DNA of 8,316 bases. Origin: Desulfovibrionales bacterium. Lineage in GTDB: Bacteria > Desulfobacterota > Desulfovibrionia > Desulfovibrionales > Desulfomicrobiaceae. Below the pieces are notes generated by a model. It was not told the origin of the DNA, did not search any database, and saw only the letters and a program-made list of their open reading frames with translations. The stretch covers positions 1-8,316 of the forward strand of contig JAAYGZ010000442.1 of the NCBI GenBank assembly GCA_012727515.1, written 5' to 3'. Of this stretch, positions 5,715 through 8,316 are shown piece after piece (position 1 is the first letter of the stretch; every line of letters begins with the position of its first letter). The position numbers and the translations under genes are program-made.

Positions 5715-7493
5715 TTAATGATCAATGGCCGCGCCTGCGCCACGCGGAATGCGCACATGCTCAACCATGTTCTGAACTGCTGCCGGAGGTGGTGTTGTGA
5801 CCAGGGACACGGCAATGGTCACTATAAAATTAAGGACCATGCCCACAGTGCCAATACCTTCCGGGCTGATGCGCATACACCAGGGGGCCATGCCCATGAA
5901 TTTGGTCTGTATGATATAGAGCATGGTAAAACCAATGCCCGTGATCATGCCGCTGATAGCCCCTTCTTTGGTGGTGCGTTTCCAGAAAATACCCAGCACA
6001 ATAATGGGAAAAAACGAGGATGACGCCAGACCAAAGGCCAGGGCCACCACCTGGGCCACAAATCCAGGAGGATGAATACCAAAATATCCAGCCACCAGTA
6101 CGGCCACGCCCATCATGGCCCGTCCGATGTTCAGGCGTTTCTGTTCCGAAGCCTCACGGTTAATGATACGGTAATACAGATCATGGGCAATGGCCGAAGA
6201 AATAACCAGCAACAACCCCGCAGCTGTGGACAACGCCGCTGCCAGCCCACCTGCTGCAACCAGGGCAATAATCCAGTTTGGAAGCCGGGAAATTTCCGGC
6301 GTGGCCAGGACCATAATATCATTATCAATATAGAGTTCATTTTCATTGGATGTTGCTTCGTTGACAAGCAGGCGCTGTCCATGTGCGCCACGTTCAGCGC
6401 TGAACACCGGCTTGCCTGCAAAAGCAGCTCCGGCCCGATAGGTGATGATGCCATCATTATTTTTATCCACCCAGGCCAGCAGACCTGTTTTTTCCCAATT
6501 ATGAAACCAGGCAGGCGCAGTTGCGTAGCTGGTATTACTCAAGGCGCTGGTCAGGGTGTAACGGGCAAAAGCGCCCAGGGCCGGGGCCGTGGTGTACAGG
6601 ATGGCAATAAAAATCAGGGCGTAAAAAGCTGAAACACGCGCTGCCCGCACAGTGGGCACAGTGTAGAAGCGGATAATCACATGGGGCAGGCCAGCCGTGC
6701 CCACCATCAGGCACATGGTAATGGCAAAAATATCCAGCATGGACTTGGCCCCTGGGCCGGAAAACGTTGCCGTATATTCAGCAAATCCCAGATCAACGCC
6801 AATCTGGTTTAAGGTTTCCAGCAGATATTTTCCGGAATGCGGACCATCAATCAAGGTGCTGCCAAAACCGATCTGCGGGAGATACTGTCCGGTTAATTTG
6901 GCGGAAATGGCAATGGCAGGAACCATAAACGCGGTGATAAGCACGCAATACTGGGCAACCTGGGTCCAGGTAATGCCTTTCATGCCGCCAATGCCCGCGT
7001 AGAAAAAAACCAGAACCATGCCAATAACCACGCCGGTATTGACATCAACTTCAAGAAAGCGGCTGAACACAATGCCCACGCCGCGCATCTGGCCAGCCAC
7101 ATAGGTCAGGGATATGAAAATAGCGCAGATCAGGGCCACCACCCGCGCTGCCGGGGAATAATAGCGATCCCCCACAAAATCCGGAACAGTGAATTTGCCA
7201 AATTTGCGCAGATACGGGGCCAAAAGCAGGGCCAGCAGCACATATCCTCCGGTCCAGCCCATGAGAAAAATACATCCGGCATAGCCCATAAATGAAATCA
7301 TGCCTGCCATGGAAATAAACGAGGCCGCACTCATCCAGTCCGCAGCCGTGGCCATGCCATTGGCCAGCGGTGGCACTCCGCCGCCAGCCACATAAAAACC
7401 TTTGGTATCTGTAACACGGGCACCCCAGGCAATGCCGATATACAGCGCAAAGCTTGCACCAACCAATATATAGGTCCACATTTGTAAAGACAT
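5715..7493 (-). CDS. Sodium:solute symporter large subunit, VC_2705/ActP-like
   Basis: A 592-residue inner-membrane transporter of the sodium:solute symporter family (TC 2.A.21) with about 13 hydrophobic helices. The family signature appears at A418-A-A-L-S-T-A-A-G-L-L, the region of the sodium site. The early part, with T-D-T-K-G-F-Y-V-A-G-G and M-A-T-A-A-D-W-M-S-A-A-S-F, is typical of the acetate-permease-like branch. Together with the DUF4212 gene just upstream it matches the VC_2705 subfamily, thought to import small carboxylates such as acetate; the substrate cannot be read from sequence. A hydrophilic insert (about 320-400) carries a D343-K-N-N-D-G loop like an EF hand. The ATG at 7493 is chosen over one at 7511 because GGAGGG lies between them, just before 7493. 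It starts 28 nt after the DUF4212 stop, in the same operon. Confidence 0.93.
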   Translation of the reverse strand: MSLQMWTYILVGASFALYIGIAWGARVTDTKGFYVAGGGVPPLANGMATAADWMSAASFISMAGMISFMGYAGCIFLMGWTGGYVLLALLLAPYLRKFGKFTVPDFVGDRYYSPAARVVALICAIFISLTYVAGQMRGVGIVFSRFLEVDVNTGVVIGMVLVFFYAGIGGMKGITWTQVAQYCVLITAFMVPAIAISAKLTGQYLPQIGFGSTLIDGPHSGKYLLETLNQIGVDLGFAEYTATFSGPGAKSMLDIFAITMCLMVGTAGLPHVIIRFYTVPTVRAARVSAFYALIFIAILYTTAPALGAFARYTLTSALSNTSYATAPAWFHNWEKTGLLAWVDKNNDGIITYRAGAAFAGKPVFSAERGAHGQRLLVNEATSNENELYIDNDIMVLATPEISRLPNWIIALVAAGGLAAALSTAAGLLLVISSAIAHDLYYRIINREASEQKRLNIGRAMMGVAVLVAGYFGIHPPGFVAQVVALAFGLASSSFFPIIVLGIFWKRTTKEGAISGMITGIGFTMLYIIQTKFMGMAPWCMRISPEGIGTVGMVLNFIVTIAVSLVTTPPPAAVQNMVEHVRIPRGAGAAIDH

Positions 7494-7496
7494 ATT

Positions 7497-7502
7497 CCCT
7501 CC
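7497..7502 (-). promoter_or_regulatory. Shine-Dalgarno sequence of the symporter gene
   Basis: GGAGGG on the - strand lies directly before the ATG at 7493 and downstream of the other candidate ATG at 7511, so it decides for the shorter protein. Confidence 0.7.
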
Positions 7503-7521
7503 GCCAAACATATTTTATGGA

Positions 7522-7773
7522 TTATTCATGCACATCAAATTTTTTATCCAAGCGATCCATGAGCAAAAAATAGGCGAGAATAATAAGAACAAAGACATAA
7601 ATGGACCCTTGCTGGGCAAACCAGAATCCAAGCGGAAATCCGCCTAAATACACTTCATTTAATTCATCCACAAAGAAAATTCCACATACATAGGAAACAA
7701 GCGCCCAAATACCAAGAAGTATGGCCATGTACAGTTTGTTTACCTTCCAATACTCCTGCATTGCAGTATCCAT
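7522..7773 (-). CDS. DUF4212 small subunit of the sodium:solute symporter
   Basis: An 83-residue membrane protein with two predicted helices (about 14-35 and 51-72). The second begins with the family hallmark G49-F-W-F-A-Q-Q-G-S-I, and the protein ends in a charged cytoplasmic tail, M-D-R-L-D-K-K. DUF4212 (putative solute:sodium symporter small subunit) proteins are almost always encoded next to a VC_2705-type large subunit and are presumed to form a complex with it, comparable to YjcH and ActP. The ATG at 7773 is preferred: GGAGGG at 7778-7783 lies just upstream, while the longer GTG frame from 7794 has no ribosome site and would add only seven residues. This is the first gene of the operon, so the promoter should lie to its right. 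Confidence 0.93.
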   Translation of the reverse strand: MDTAMQEYWKVNKLYMAILLGIWALVSYVCGIFFVDELNEVYLGGFPLGFWFAQQGSIYVFVLIILAYFLLMDRLDKKFDVHE

Positions 7774-7777
7774 AATG

Positions 7778-7783
7778 CCCTCC
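7778..7783 (-). promoter_or_regulatory. Shine-Dalgarno sequence of the DUF4212 gene
   Basis: GGAGGG on the - strand, 4 nt before the ATG at 7773. It is nearly the same as the site of the symporter gene, which suggests balanced translation of the two subunits. Confidence 0.7.
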
Positions 7784-7834
7784 ACATGAATCACCAGGCC
7801 GGAACAGGGCGGGATTGCTCAGTACCAGTCAGGC

Positions 7835-7863
7835 ATGACACAATCCTGGCACAGGCAAAACAA
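7835..7863 (-). promoter_or_regulatory. Weak sigma-70-like promoter candidate for the symporter operon
   Basis: On the - strand TTGTTT (7858-7863) and TGTCAT (7835-7840) are separated by 17 nt. The matches to TTGACA and TATAAT are 3 and 4 of 6. It would give a leader of roughly 55 nt before the DUF4212 start. No better pair was seen in the gap, but the match is weak and activator-dependent or other sigma-factor promoters remain possible. Confidence 0.25.
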
Positions 7864-7886
7864 ATGTACAGCCTTTTCCCGGTCAA

Positions 7887-7974
7887 TGGGGAATGGTTCA
7901 GACTATTGGCGCGGGGAACGGTGAATGGAAAACGAAACGCTCAACGACTGACCACTGACCCGGACAAAATTACC
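7887..7974. repeat. Diverged heptad-like stretch
   Basis: On the + strand parts of this stretch fall into 7-nt units: TGGGGAA, TGGTTCA (7887-7900), CGGGGAA, CGGTGAA, TGGAAAA (7912-7932) and two exact copies of ACTGACC (7947-7960). It may be an older, decayed extension of the clearer array to its right. The parsing is by eye, and only the ACTGACC pair is exact. Confidence 0.35.
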
Positions 7975-7989
7975 GCTTGTCAGTCCAGA

Positions 7990-8077
7990 TGGACGATGGC
8001 TGATGGTGGATAGCTGATGGATGGTGGTGGATAGTTAATAGTTGAGTGAGAGTGGATAGTTAAGAATTGATAATTTT
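7990..8077. repeat. Imperfect 7-bp tandem repeat array
   Basis: Read on the + strand in steps of 7 from 7990: TGGACGA, TGGCTGA, TGGTGGA, TAGCTGA, TGGATGG, TGGTGGA, TAGTTAA, TAGTTGA, then a 4-nt slip (GTGA), GAGTGGA, TAGTTAA, GAATTGA, and a decayed TAATTTT. The consensus is about T-R-G-N-T-R-A. Composition drifts from GC-rich to AT-rich along the array. It resembles in type the short heptanucleotide repeats (STRR) known from cyanobacterial intergenic DNA. It has no open frame of note and lies upstream of the symporter operon. Confidence 0.7.
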
Positions 8078-8256
8078 TCATTCTCAATTACCGATCCTTT
8101 TAGGGCGCATCCAGGGCGGTCTGTTGTTGGTTTCTTTAATTTATCCTGGCAAGTACTCCTTGAGGGTATAGGTCCGCGTTTCCATTGGTCGCTTGCAATG
8201 AACTGAATTAATCAGCATTTCCCTGACTTGTCAGTTTGCCATTTGACAGATACACG
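8078..8256. other. Intergenic stretch without a recognisable gene
   Basis: No open frame with a ribosome site and no known RNA family was recognised by eye on either strand. It holds inverted repeats: CTGAC-TT-GTCAG at 8223-8234, and TGTCA-N10-TGACA at 8229-8248. Because a + strand terminator follows at once, this stretch may be part of an untranslated + strand transcript. Confidence 0.4.
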
Positions 8257-8293
8257 ACCGGTTCCGGGCCAAAGGGCCTTGAACCGGTTTTTT
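8257..8293 (+). terminator. Strong intrinsic terminator, + strand
   Basis: ACCGGTTC (8257-8264) pairs with GAACCGGT (8281-8288), and GGCC (8267-8270) with GGCC (8275-8278). One mismatch and one G-T pair lie between the two helices, the loop is AAAG, and six T follow at 8288-8293. On the other strand the stem is followed by CGTGTATC, so it works for + strand transcription only. No + strand gene lies between it and the divergent symporter operon. Confidence 0.85.
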
Positions 8294-8300
8294 ATGTGCT

Positions 8301-8306
8301 TTGACT
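8301..8306 (+). promoter_or_regulatory. Possible -35 element of a gene beyond the right edge
   Basis: TTGACT, 8 nt after the terminator T run, matches 5 of 6 bases of the -35 consensus. The matching -10 would fall outside the window, so this is only a suggestion. Confidence 0.2.
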
Positions 8307-8316
8307 CAACAAAAAA

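Noticed and set aside
7786..8013. 75-codon open frame on the + strand in the intergenic gap
   Set aside because: No ribosome site, no domain, and it runs through the repeat region.
7990..8077. CRISPR array
   Set aside because: Units are only 7 nt, contiguous and without spacers.
8137..8160. Sigma-54 promoter (CTGGCAAG ... CTTG)
   Set aside because: The -24-like and -12-like parts are spaced about 2 nt too far apart and the GC of the -12 element is missing.
8078..8293. Known riboswitch or housekeeping RNA (cobalamin, SAM, TPP, SRP RNA, 6S)
   Set aside because: None of the conserved boxes I know for these families could be found by eye; a covariance search would be decisive.

Overview
The window looks like a stretch of a chromosome from a Gram-negative, probably Desulfovibrio-like deltaproteobacterial anaerobe. 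This is inference from moderately GC-rich coding sequence, a NikL-type ECF metal transporter without cbiN, and general protein resemblance. No rRNA or marker gene is present to prove it.

Left part (1-3029, + strand): the end of a nickel/cobalt ECF transport operon, in the order cbiM (C-terminus only), nikL-like, cbiQ, cbiO. The genes are tightly packed: the nikL Shine-Dalgarno sequence overlaps the cbiM stop, cbiQ starts with GTG inside the end of nikL, and cbiO starts 1 nt after cbiQ. CbiM is the metal-binding S component, the NikL-like protein its exported, membrane-anchored accessory, CbiQ the transmembrane T component and CbiO the ATPase. CbiO ends in a His-rich tail. About 100 nt further on, on the same strand, is a gene for a secreted protein of unknown function (DUF2939-like); its link to the transporter is open.

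Right part (7773-3034, - strand): a four-gene operon that reads DUF4212 small subunit, sodium:solute symporter (VC_2705-like), a cNMP-domain/CBS/DUF294 nucleotidyltransferase-like protein, and a DEDDh 3'-5' exonuclease. It is tail to tail with the + strand block, with 4 nt between stop codons. The same four-gene association is known in gammaproteobacteria (for example PA3232-PA3235 in Pseudomonas aeruginosa, from memory). The two membrane proteins probably form a sodium-driven carboxylate uptake system. The DUF294 protein is a likely intracellular sensor/regulator and the exonuclease has no established role in it.

Far right (7774-8316): 540 nt without a convincing gene. It holds a weak promoter candidate for the symporter operon, a degenerate 7-bp repeat array (clearest at 7990-8077), a small cluster of inverted repeats near 8223-8248, and a strong intrinsic terminator that points along the + strand at 8257-8293 with no + strand gene before it. 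The last point suggests an untranslated + strand transcript (small RNA or leader) in this gap.
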